Shown: one piece after another, positions 5,359-12,631 of the stretch | How the letters are laid out: the number at the start of each line of letters is the position of its first letter | How positions within the stretch are numbered: the first letter of the stretch is position 1 | Assembly (NCBI GenBank): GCA_024281135.1 | Contig: JAMXLG010000068.1 | Coordinates: 1 to 14,489 of the forward strand | Source of the DNA: Vulcanimicrobiia bacterium | GTDB taxonomy: Bacteria; Eremiobacterota; Eremiobacteria; Baltobacterales; Baltobacteraceae | Reading direction: 5' to 3' | Length of the DNA: 14,489 nucleotides | Notes under the pieces: generated by a model | Seen by the model: only the letters and a program-made list of their open reading frames with translations | The model's database searches: none | Told to the model about the DNA's origin: nothing | Made by a program: the position numbers and the translations under genes

Positions 5359-7455
5359 TTAGTGCACGAGGAACGCGACGAGCAGCAGCGCAACGATGTT
5401 CAATACCTTAATCATCGGGTTGATTGCTGGGCCGGCCGTGTCTTTGTACGGGTCGCCGACCGTGTCGCCTGTGACCGCCGCCTGGTGAGCGATCGAACCT
5501 TTGCCGCCGTAATGGCCGTCTTCGATGTACTTCTTCGCGTTATCCCATGCGCCGCCGCCGGTCGTCATTGAGATCGCAAGGAAGAGCCCGGTAACGATCG
5601 AGCCGACCAAGATGCCGCCCATCATTTGCGCGCCCGTGTTTCCTGGAAGCACGTTGAAGAAGCTGAGCAGCACGACGATGATCGGAACGCCGACGGGAAT
5701 GAGTGCCGGAACGACCATCTCTTTGAGTGCTGCGGTCGTCACGATGCCGACCGTCGTACCATAGTCCGGTTTTGTCGTGCCTTCCATGATGCCGGGAATC
5801 TCGCGGAACTGCCGGCGTACTTCCTCGACGACCGCGCCGCCCGCACGTCCAACCGCTTCCATTGAAAGCGATGCGAAGAGATACGGAAGCAGACCACCGA
5901 TGAAGAGACCCGAGAGAATATACGGATCGCCGACGGCAAACGAAACCGGCGTCGTTGCGCAAGCCGCCGCCATCGCTTTGCAGTGGTTCGTGAATTCCTG
6001 AAGGAACGACGCGAAGAGCACGAGCGCCGCAAGCGCCGCGGAACCGATCGCGTAACCCTTCGTCACTGCCTTCGTCGTATTGCCGACGGCATCGAGCGGA
6101 TCGGTCACGTTGCGAACGTCTTCAGGCATCTCAGCCATTTCCGCGATGCCGCCTGCGTTGTCGGTGATCGGACCGAACGAGTCGATCGCGACGACGATTC
6201 CGGCGAGCGAGAGCATCGCCATGACCGCAATCGCTGTGCCGTAGAGACCTGCGACTCCGAAGCTGACCAGAATGCCGATGACGATGACGATCGCCGGGAG
6301 CGCCGTGCCCTGCATCGAGACGGCGAGGCCGGCGATAATGTTCGTCGCGTGTCCCGTAACCGACGCTTTCGCGATGCGTTGCACCGGCGAGAACTGCGTT
6401 CCGGTGTAGTACTCGGTGATGAACGTAATCAATCCGGTAATCGCAACGCCGACAACCGCGCAAACGAAAATCCTCCACGGCGCAACGCTCGAACCGCCGA
6501 ATTCTGAGCTCGAGGCAAACCAGAATCCGATCAATGCGAGAATCGACGCAACGATCATCCCGTTGTAGAGCGACGCCATGATGCGGGTCTTGGAAACTCT
6601 GCCAATGCCGACCATCCAGGATCCGATAATCGACGCAACGATAGAGATTGCGCCAAGCACGAGCGGGAAGGTCGTCGCCCCGGGCAACGTGTTGCCGAAG
6701 AGCAGATTGCCGAGCAACATCGCGGCAACCGTGGTGACGCAATACGTTTCGAAGAGGTCTGCCGCCATACCAGCGCAGTCGCCAACGTTGTCGCCGACGT
6801 TGTCTGCGATAACCGCGGGATTGCGCGGATCGTCTTCCGGAATACCGGCTTCGACTTTACCGACCAAGTCGGCGCCGACGTCTGCAGCCTTCGTATAAAT
6901 GCCGCCACCGAGTCGCGCGAAAACCGAGATCAGCGAACATCCGAACGCGAGTCCGACCATTGCGCCGAGCGTGCGCGTCGTGTCGCCGCTATTGACGTTC
7001 TGCAGAAATGCAAAATACCCGGAAACCGCAAGCAGTCCCAAACCGACGACGAGCATGCCCGTCACCGTGCCGCCGCGAAATGCGACATGAAGCGCTGGAG
7101 TCAAACCGCCGCGCGCCGCTTCCGCAGTGCGCACGTTCGCGCGAACCGATACAAGCATACCGATAAAGCCAGCGGCGCCGGAAAGAATGGCGCCGATCAA
7201 AAAGCCGACTGCGGCTTCCCATCCAAGCGGTGGTGCAACGAAGATAAGGATAGCCAGGATGATCGCAACGATCGCGATCGTCGTGTACTGGCGCTGCAGA
7301 AAGGCCATCGCGCCTTCCTGAATGGCCGCGGCGATCGACTTCATGCGCTCGTTGCCGTCTGGCTGTCTCAACACCCAGAAGGTGAGGATGATGCCATAGA
7401 CCACGGCGAGCGCGCCACCGATCAAGCCGGCCCAAATCGCAGATTGTGCCGTCAT
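5359..7455 (-). CDS. hppA: membrane-bound K+-independent H+-translocating pyrophosphatase
   Basis: Couples PPi hydrolysis to proton pumping across the membrane. The 698-residue, about 16-helix product is the normal length. Substrate and Mg-binding motifs are intact: DVGADLVGK (192-200), [11 protein letters not shown] (204-214), DNVGDNVGD (219-227), [12 protein letters not shown] (425-436) and [17 protein letters not shown] near the C-terminus (664-680). The subfamily-deciding segment reads [11 protein letters not shown]462 and T465 occupy the positions that are Ala and Ala/Gly in K+-dependent enzymes, so this is the K+-independent, H+-pumping class. The ATG at 7455 is preferred because AAGGG lies about 7 nt upstream and TM1 follows. 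It is 82 nt downstream of the soluble pyrophosphatase gene on the same strand with no T-rich terminator between, so an operon is likely. Confidence 0.97.
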   Translation of the reverse strand: MTAQSAIWAGLIGGALAVVYGIILTFWVLRQPDGNERMKSIAAAIQEGAMAFLQRQYTTIAIVAIILAILIFVAPPLGWEAAVGFLIGAILSGAAGFIGMLVSVRANVRTAEAARGGLTPALHVAFRGGTVTGMLVVGLGLLAVSGYFAFLQNVNSGDTTRTLGAMVGLAFGCSLISVFARLGGGIYTKAADVGADLVGKVEAGIPEDDPRNPAVIADNVGDNVGDCAGMAADLFETYCVTTVAAMLLGNLLFGNTLPGATTFPLVLGAISIVASIIGSWMVGIGRVSKTRIMASLYNGMIVASILALIGFWFASSSEFGGSSVAPWRIFVCAVVGVAITGLITFITEYYTGTQFSPVQRIAKASVTGHATNIIAGLAVSMQGTALPAIVIVIGILVSFGVAGLYGTAIAVMAMLSLAGIVVAIDSFGPITDNAGGIAEMAEMPEDVRNVTDPLDAVGNTTKAVTKGYAIGSAALAALVLFASFLQEFTNHCKAMAAACATTPVSFAVGDPYILSGLFIGGLLPYLFASLSMEAVGRAGGAVVEEVRRQFREIPGIMEGTTKPDYGTTVGIVTTAALKEMVVPALIPVGVPIIVVLLSFFNVLPGNTGAQMMGGILVGSIVTGLFLAISMTTGGGAWDNAKKYIEDGHYGGKGSIAHQAAVTGDTVGDPYKDTAGPAINPMIKVLNIVALLLVAFLVH

Positions 7456-7537
7456 TAATGCCCTTATGTAGGAGTAGCAGGAAACGCAGCGCCCCAAGCG
7501 GGACGCCGCCTAAGCGCGACGGGTACCCCGAAAGTCC

Positions 7538-8077
7538 TTATTTATCCTGCGATTTAAATCGCTCGAAGGCTTCGGCGATGATGCGGCGGGCGTATGCTGC
7601 GTCGTGCCACGGGCCGACGGCGGTTTTCTTTCCTTCGAGGGCTTTGTAGGTCTCGAAGAAGTGCGAGATCTTGCGCAGCAGGTGCGGGAAGATCTGCGAG
7701 TAGTTGTGGATCTCGTCGAAGGCAGGTTCGCCGACGGGAACCGCGAGGACTTTGTCGTCTTGTTTTCCGCCGTCGGTCATTTCGAGCAAACCAATCGGGC
7801 GCGCGCTGACGAGGCAACCGGAAAACGACGGTTCGATCACTAGCACGAGAACGTCGAGCGGATCATCATCGAGCGCGAGCGTTTGCGGTACAAAGCCGTA
7901 GTCTCCCGGATAGTGAATTGCCGAATGCAACGCGCGATCGAGACGAAAGATGTCGAGTGTTTTATCGTACTCGTATTTGTTGCGCGATTTTTCAGGTATT
8001 TCGACGATGACATTGATTTCGTCCGGCTGATTCTCGCCGATCGGCAAATGCAGGTAATTACGTCCGGTAAGCTCCAT
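7538..8077 (-). CDS. ppa: soluble inorganic pyrophosphatase, family I
   Basis: A cytoplasmic Mg-dependent enzyme hydrolysing PPi to two phosphates, which pulls biosynthetic reactions forward. It has 179 residues, typical of bacterial family I. By alignment to E. coli Ppa, the active-site residues are all present: E26, K34 and E36 (VEIPEKSRNKYEYDK), R48, Y60 (GDYGF), D70/D72/D75 in the DDDPLDV signature, D102, D107 or D108, K109, and Y144-K145 (ETYKALEGKK). The ATG at 8077 has GAGGG 5 nt upstream. It is divergent from a flavoprotein gene and probably co-transcribed with the downstream hppA. The pairing is notable because the soluble enzyme would waste the energy that the membrane enzyme conserves. 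Confidence 0.97.
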   Translation of the reverse strand: MELTGRNYLHLPIGENQPDEINVIVEIPEKSRNKYEYDKTLDIFRLDRALHSAIHYPGDYGFVPQTLALDDDPLDVLVLVIEPSFSGCLVSARPIGLLEMTDGGKQDDKVLAVPVGEPAFDEIHNYSQIFPHLLRKISHFFETYKALEGKKTAVGPWHDAAYARRIIAEAFERFKSQDK

Positions 8078-8126
8078 AGCGGCCCTCGTTGTTCGGTTCG
8101 TCGTTCGAGGGGACCTCGATGGTTTG

Positions 8127-8163
8127 GTTCGACAAGCTCACCACAGGCTGCTCACCACAGGCT
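8127..8163 (+). repeat. interspersed repeat unit with a 14-bp tandem duplication
   Basis: GGTTCGACAA leads into two adjacent perfect copies of GCTCACCACAGGCT (8136-8149 and 8150-8163). The core TTCGACAAGCTCA belongs to the same loose family as the unit at 536-577 (TTCGACTTCGCTCA). It occupies much of the 118-bp divergent spacer between ppa and the flavoprotein gene. No encoded product and no clear promoter elements are visible. Confidence 0.7.
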
Positions 8164-8195
8164 CGATGCGACAAGTGTGGTAGTACCAATGTGAT

Positions 8196-9401
8196 ATGGA
8201 GAGTGTCGAATTTCTCGTTGTCGGTGCGGGCCCGGCAGGCAGTACCGCTGCGAGAGAAGCAGCAGCTGCCGGCATTGAAACGCTCGTTCTCGAGAAAGAC
8301 GCGATCGTCGGCGCGAAACGTGTTTGCGCCGCTGGACTGCGACCGGGATTCTGCGAGACATTCGATCTACCGCGCGACATCGTGCATTGCGATACGCCGC
8401 GGCTAGCCCTCTTCGATGGCGAAGGCCGCGAACACGAAGTGCTTTTTGGACCGGGTCACACCTCGACGCGCGAAGAGCTCGACGGAACGATGGCTCGATT
8501 GGCGCAGCGGACGGGCGCCGAGATACGCACCCAATCATTGCTCAAATCATTTCGCTCCGATGCGAGCGGCGTCGTCGCAGAATACGCCGACCTCGCCGGC
8601 GGAACGAGACGTGAGATCCGCGCGCGAGCGATGTTTGTCGCGAACGGCGCCACGGCGCGCTTCGAGAAATTGAGTGACGAGCGTACGTTCGAGGATCCGC
8701 GTTGGGATGATGGTTTGATGACGACGCTGCAATATCGCGTCTATCTCGACCGCCCGGCGGCGGCCATCGCCTACCAGACGCTCGAGCTTCATTTTTATCC
8801 GTCTCACGCGGGGCGCCAAATCGTGGCCTGGATGTTCCCGAAACGCGACCATCTTGCAATCGGCCTCGGCCTACTTGGGAAGTTGGCCGGACGCGAGTTG
8901 CGCGAGGAACTGGACGATTTTACCGAACGGGTCCGAGCCCGGCTCTATCCCGACGCTAAAGTGCGAGCGTTAAAGGAAGAAGGGCATTTGCTCTTCGGCG
9001 GCTGGCCGCGGGCATCAGTTGCGCATGGCCACGTCATGGTCGGCGGAACCGCGGCAGGCTTAGTGGATGCAACCAACGGCGAAGGGATTTTCGAGGCGGC
9101 CACGAGCGGACGACTCGCTGCCGAGGCGTTTCGCGATCATCGCTTCGCGCCCGCGAAAGCCGCCGCAATCTATCGCGAGCGGCTGAATGCTCGCTTTCGA
9201 CGGCGCCTCGAGCACCGCGTGCGGCTCATGCGCTTTCTTGAAGAACGTCCGAAGCGTTACGGTATCTTATTCGATCAGCTCGCGTCGAGCACGCGTTTCT
9301 CCAACGCACTCTACCGCGAGGATCACGAGCGCAGCACATTCGACCGTCTCGTTCTCTATGCGCATGCTTTACGTTTCTGCGTGAGGGCATCGCTGCGCTA
9401 A
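8196..9401 (+). CDS. FAD-dependent geranylgeranyl reductase family oxidoreductase
   Basis: A flavoprotein of the GGR/FixC-like family, 401 residues. The N-terminal Rossmann dinucleotide-binding motif is VVGAGPAGSTAAREAAAAG (8-26), closed by the acidic end of beta-2 in VLEKD (31-35). A Cys follows in RVCAAGLRPG (42-51), where the family has its CGGG-type segment. A substrate-domain signature WMFPKRDHLAIGLG (212-225) matches the family's W.FPK.D...VG. The second FAD contact is GGTAAGLVDATNGEGIFEA (283-301), matching the family's GDAAG...GEGI. Such enzymes saturate isoprenoid chains on chlorophyll precursors, archaeal lipids or menaquinone. In a bacterium without visible photosynthesis genes, quinone or lipid saturation is plausible but unproven. 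No Shine-Dalgarno precedes the ATG. It is divergent from ppa and 21 nt upstream of cheR. Confidence 0.9.
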   Translation: MESVEFLVVGAGPAGSTAAREAAAAGIETLVLEKDAIVGAKRVCAAGLRPGFCETFDLPRDIVHCDTPRLALFDGEGREHEVLFGPGHTSTREELDGTMARLAQRTGAEIRTQSLLKSFRSDASGVVAEYADLAGGTRREIRARAMFVANGATARFEKLSDERTFEDPRWDDGLMTTLQYRVYLDRPAAAIAYQTLELHFYPSHAGRQIVAWMFPKRDHLAIGLGLLGKLAGRELREELDDFTERVRARLYPDAKVRALKEEGHLLFGGWPRASVAHGHVMVGGTAAGLVDATNGEGIFEAATSGRLAAEAFRDHRFAPAKAAAIYRERLNARFRRRLEHRVRLMRFLEERPKRYGILFDQLASSTRFSNALYREDHERSTFDRLVLYAHALRFCVRASLR

Positions 9402-9422
9402 GCGGCGAAAGTCGCACGACCG

Positions 9423-10244
9423 GTGTCCACGATCGCTATTTCGGAGGCGGAGTTTGTCGCGCTGCGCGATCTTATTCGCGAGCGTTTCGGCATTTTCTAC
9501 GACGACTCGAAGCAGTTTCTACTCCAAAGCCGCCTGCAGACGCGCCTGATTAAAACGCGCGCGCAAGACTTTCAGCAATACCACTCGTTCCTCACGAGCG
9601 CGCCGAACCGCGAAAACGAATGGGCCGAATTGGCATCGGTGCTCTGCAACAATGAAACGTATTTCTTTCGAGAGCGCGCCCAACTCGACGTTTTGGTGAC
9701 CGAAGTTCTCGACGAGACGTTGAAAAACGGCAGGCATCTGCGCATATGGTCTTCGGCGTGCTCGACGGGTGAAGAGCCGTTCACCATTGCGATGATGCTC
9801 ATGGAGACGCACCGGATCGTCCCGTCATCGATCACCCTGCGGGCAACCGATCTCTCTCCGCGTGCGCTGGAAAAGGCCTCGACCGGGTTCTACCGTGAGC
9901 TCTCTTTTCGCGCTACGCCGCCCGAAATGGTCCAGAAGTACTTCCGCCCCTTCGAAGGCGGTTTCTTCATCAATGACGAGATTAAGCGATTGGCGGAGTT
10001 CTCGCGCATAAATCTCCTGGAAGGCCGCGCTGTGTCGGCGATGGGGGTTCATGACGCGATCTTTTGTCGCAACGTTCTGATCTATTTCGATAAGTCTACG
10101 CAGAAGCGCGTCGTCGAGGCATTCGCGGCCGCTTTACGCCCGGGCGGCTATTTGTTTTTGGGACATGCGGAATCGATCATGCGGCTTACCGATTTATACG
10201 AGCCGGTGGTCACTGCGAAGGCTATCTACTACCGGCGGAAATGA
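9423..10244 (+). CDS. cheR: chemotaxis protein methyltransferase CheR
   Basis: Transfers methyl groups from S-adenosylmethionine to glutamates of chemoreceptors, setting adaptation together with CheB. It has 273 residues. The N-terminal alpha domain (about 8-75) ends in NNETYFFRE (76-84), the typical CheR T.FFR segment. The SAM-binding loop is WSSACSTGEEPFTIAMM (109-125), followed by RATDLSP (140-146) and FCRNVLIYFD (214-223), then ALRPGGYLFLGHAES (237-251), a signature run of CheR. The start is GTG at 9423; no strong ribosome site is seen, and the gap to the previous gene is only 21 nt. cheB follows after 13 nt. No C-terminal receptor-tethering pentapeptide or TPR domain is present. Confidence 0.96.
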   Translation: MSTIAISEAEFVALRDLIRERFGIFYDDSKQFLLQSRLQTRLIKTRAQDFQQYHSFLTSAPNRENEWAELASVLCNNETYFFRERAQLDVLVTEVLDETLKNGRHLRIWSSACSTGEEPFTIAMMLMETHRIVPSSITLRATDLSPRALEKASTGFYRELSFRATPPEMVQKYFRPFEGGFFINDEIKRLAEFSRINLLEGRAVSAMGVHDAIFCRNVLIYFDKSTQKRVVEAFAAALRPGGYLFLGHAESIMRLTDLYEPVVTAKAIYYRRK

Positions 10245-10257
10245 CGGCAGAGCAGAC

Positions 10258-11337
10258 ATGATCAAAGTATTGGTAACGGATGACTCAGCGTTCATGCGGC
10301 GCGCGATCACAACGATGATCGACAAGGAAGCCGACATGGAAGTGGTCGCGACGGCGCGCAGCGGAGAAGAAGCGATCACCAAATCGCTGCAGCTCAGTCC
10401 CGACGTCATCACGATGGATGTCGAGATGCCTGGAATGGGCGGCTTGGAAGCGGTGCGTCAGATCGTCGCCGACCATCGCATTCCGATCATTATGTGCAGT
10501 TCGCTCACGCACGAAGGCGCGGAAACGACGTTCCGTGCCCTGGAGCTGGGCGCCGTCGATTTTATCGCGAAGCCCGACGCGGCGTACGTGAACATTCAAG
10601 ACGTTGCGCGCGACCTCGTTGCGAAGATTCGAGCTGTTTCGCGCCGCGGCGCCCAACCGGCACATCCGATCGTCCACACGCCGATGCCGGCCGCCGAGCG
10701 GCCGCGCATCATCGCGCCACCACTTCGCGTTAGCCCGGCGCCACGTTCGACGTCGAAGTACGCCTGTATTGCGATCGGGACGTCGACCGGCGGCCCCGTC
10801 GCACTCTCGCACGTGGTACCCGTACTACCAGCGAACTTTCCGTTGCCGGTGCTGATCGTCCAGCATATGCCGATGGGCTTTACGCGTCCGCTCGCGGATC
10901 GTTTGAACGCGCAAAGTAAATTGAACGTGCACGAAGCGGTAAACGGAATGGTGCTCGAAGCGGGAAGCGCGCTTGTCGTTCCGTCGGGCAAACAGATTGC
11001 GCTGCGCCGCAACGCCGGCGAAATCGAATTGCGTCTGGTCGACGACGATGGGCATTCGCTGCACGTTCCGAGCGTCGACATGCTTGCCGAGCAGGTGGCG
11101 GATGCGTATGGTGATGCGGCAATCGGGGTAATTCTAACCGGAATGGGTCAAGATGGTGTAAAGGGACTGCGTCGGCTCAAAGAACGCGGCGGATACGTCA
11201 TCGGGCAGAATGAGGCGACATGCGTTGTGTACGGGATGCCGCGCGCCGCCGCAAAGGAAGGTCTCGTCGATCGTGAAGCGGCGCTCGACGACATTCCGCA
11301 GGTGCTCTGTGACCTCTCCGGCGTAGCAAAAGCTTAA
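10258..11337 (+). CDS. cheB: chemotaxis response regulator/protein-glutamate methylesterase CheB
   Basis: Removes methyl groups from, and deamidates, chemoreceptors when phosphorylated. It has 359 residues. The receiver domain (1-120) has acidic pair D8-D9, phospho-acceptor D54 in ITMDVEMPGMGG, the conserved S/T in CSSL (80-83) and K105 in AKPD. A Pro/Arg-rich linker spans about 130-165. The methylesterase domain has the catalytic triad S176 (IGTSTGGP), H203 (QHMPMGFT) and D299 (LTGMGQDG), all intact. The ATG at 10258 is chosen because the receiver's first strand MIKVLVTDD begins there, 13 nt after cheR; the ribosome site is weak. The sensor kinase cheA, cheW and receptors are not in the window, so this pair serves components encoded elsewhere. 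Confidence 0.97.
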   Translation: MIKVLVTDDSAFMRRAITTMIDKEADMEVVATARSGEEAITKSLQLSPDVITMDVEMPGMGGLEAVRQIVADHRIPIIMCSSLTHEGAETTFRALELGAVDFIAKPDAAYVNIQDVARDLVAKIRAVSRRGAQPAHPIVHTPMPAAERPRIIAPPLRVSPAPRSTSKYACIAIGTSTGGPVALSHVVPVLPANFPLPVLIVQHMPMGFTRPLADRLNAQSKLNVHEAVNGMVLEAGSALVVPSGKQIALRRNAGEIELRLVDDDGHSLHVPSVDMLAEQVADAYGDAAIGVILTGMGQDGVKGLRRLKERGGYVIGQNEATCVVYGMPRAAAKEGLVDREAALDDIPQVLCDLSGVAKA

Positions 11338-11436
11338 CCATAGATATGGTGTGTGGACTATGGCTATGAGTAGGAAGCTAACCGGCAACTGTGAATATGT
11401 CGCAGCGACGCGCGGTGTGCGCGTTGTCGGGGTTGC

Positions 11437-12363
11437 ATGAAGCTGAGCCGTAGTCCACGTAGCTACGTCATCGGCGGCGTCGAACTCTCGCGGGAAGAGA
11501 TCGTCCACAAGTACCTGCACTTGGTGAAGTATGTGGCCGGTCGAATCTCCGTTAATCTACCGCCGAACGTTGAGATCAACGATCTAATAAACGACGGTAT
11601 TTTGGGTTTGATCGACGCCATCGAAAAGTATGACGATGCGCGCGGCGTGAAGTTCGAAACATACGCAATCACCCGTATCAACGGGGCGATCCTCGACGCG
11701 CTACGTTCGCTCGACTGGGTTCCCCGCGCAGTGCGCCAAAAGGCCCGCGAGCTCGAGCGCACTCACCAAGAACTGGAAACCGAACTCGGCCGCGTTCCGA
11801 CGCATGAAGAGATTGCCGCGCGCATGGGCGTCACGCCCAAGGAACTCGACCAGCTCGTGCAACGCGTGCGCGGCACCGCGGTGCTCTCGCTCGAAGAGTT
11901 TCTGCCGAACGAAAAGGGCTACGAGATCCCGCTGGTCGACACGCTGCGCGACGAAGACAACGACGTCATGTTCGAAGTCGAGGCGCGTGAAGTAAAGACC
12001 GAACTGGTCCAAGCGGTTGAGAATCTGCCGCCGCAAGAGCGCACCGTGATCCGACTCTACTACTTCGAAGGCCAAACGCTCAAGGAAATCAAGGGCGCGT
12101 TGGGCGTTTCCGAGTCGCGCGTGTCGCAGATTCACGCTCAAGCGGTCATCCATCTGCGTCAGCGGCTGCGCGAGCTGCGCAACGACCTCGGTTATCGTGA
12201 AGACGACCCCACGATCAAACAGAAATATCTGCGTAAGCCGCAGCCGGGTGCCGATACTAAAGTAGAACGCACGCTACGCGGGGAAGTAACGGGCAATGGC
12301 GATTCGTCCCGTGGATCTGCAACTCGCCTACCTGGCCGCACCGCAGAACGCGGCCCAGGTTAG
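11437..12363 (+). CDS. fliA: flagellar sigma-28 factor (FliA/SigD/WhiG type)
   Basis: Directs RNA polymerase to late flagellar and chemotaxis promoters. Region 2 is at about 24-104 (YLHLVKYVAGRI, INDLINDGILGLIDAIEKYD, FETYAITRINGAILDALRSLDWVPR), the form characteristic of the FliA/WhiG group. Region 3 is at about 105-156 with its HTH (PTHEEIAARMGVTPKEL). Region 4 is at about 196-246 (LPPQERTVIRLYYFEGQTLKEI, then GVSESRVSQIHAQAV). The family usually ends near residue 255; here about 55 further residues run on (KQKYLRKPQPGADTK to the stop at 12361-12363). They are low in hydrophobics, and their last 68 bases overlap the next gene. The ATG at 11437 has CGGGG just upstream. No FlgM anti-sigma gene is seen in the window. 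Confidence 0.94.
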   Translation: MKLSRSPRSYVIGGVELSREEIVHKYLHLVKYVAGRISVNLPPNVEINDLINDGILGLIDAIEKYDDARGVKFETYAITRINGAILDALRSLDWVPRAVRQKARELERTHQELETELGRVPTHEEIAARMGVTPKELDQLVQRVRGTAVLSLEEFLPNEKGYEIPLVDTLRDEDNDVMFEVEAREVKTELVQAVENLPPQERTVIRLYYFEGQTLKEIKGALGVSESRVSQIHAQAVIHLRQRLRELRNDLGYREDDPTIKQKYLRKPQPGADTKVERTLRGEVTGNGDSSRGSATRLPGRTAERGPG

Positions 12364-12622
12364 TAGCGCTCAACAGGCACCTGCCGCAGCTCAAGCCGCG
12401 GCCCAAACTGCGTTCGCCGAACAAGTCCACAAGCGCGAAGAGACAATCGCGGAAGCCGAAAATTCGGCCCGCGGTTCCGGCATTCGTACGAGTCCCGACG
12501 GTCAAGGCAACGGTGAGGGATATACGCCGGACGAGCGCAACCGACGCGAATATCAGGCGCCTGCAGAGAGTTCTCCGCTCGGTCTTGCCGACGGTGAACA
12601 CTTCATTGACGTCACGGTCTAG
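12296..12622 (+). CDS. small Gln/Ala-rich conserved flagellar-cluster protein of unknown function
   Basis: A 108-residue soluble protein beginning MAIRPVDLQLAYLAAPQNA, followed by an Ala/Gln run (about 20-42) likely to be helical, then a charged segment (EQVHKREETIAEAENSARG, 42-60) and a Gly/Asp/Pro-rich tail. Small proteins opening with M(P/A/S)(I/V)RP(V/I)(D/E)(L/M)Q and rich in Gln occur between the flagellar sigma gene and fliK/flhB-like genes in Firmicutes-type flagellar loci. I recognise the pattern, but no function is known to me. The reading frame is supported over the fliA overlap by its higher third-position GC and by GGGGAAG (12280-12286) ahead of the ATG. It starts 68 nt inside fliA and ends 9 nt before fliK, so it is translationally embedded in the operon. 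Confidence 0.78.
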   Translation: MAIRPVDLQLAYLAAPQNAAQVSSAQQAPAAAQAAAQTAFAEQVHKREETIAEAENSARGSGIRTSPDGQGNGEGYTPDERNRREYQAPAESSPLGLADGEHFIDVTV

Positions 12623-12631
12623 TATCAGCTG

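Noticed and set aside
8181..8195. TACCAA 6 nt before the flavoprotein ATG, as a possible leaderless promoter -10.
   Set aside because: No -35-like hexamer lies 16-18 nt upstream (the tandem repeat is there), and the -10 match is weak.
11337..11350. Short inverted repeat ACCATA-GA-TATGGT after cheB, plus CCATAG/CTATGG arms.
   Set aside because: The stem is only 6 AT-rich bp with a 2-nt loop and no T-tract; not enough to call a terminator or operator.
12250..12257. GCCGATAC near the end of fliA, resembling a sigma-28 -10 element.
   Set aside because: The nearest TAAG (12234-12237) is only 12 nt away instead of about 15, and the match arises inside fliA coding sequence.
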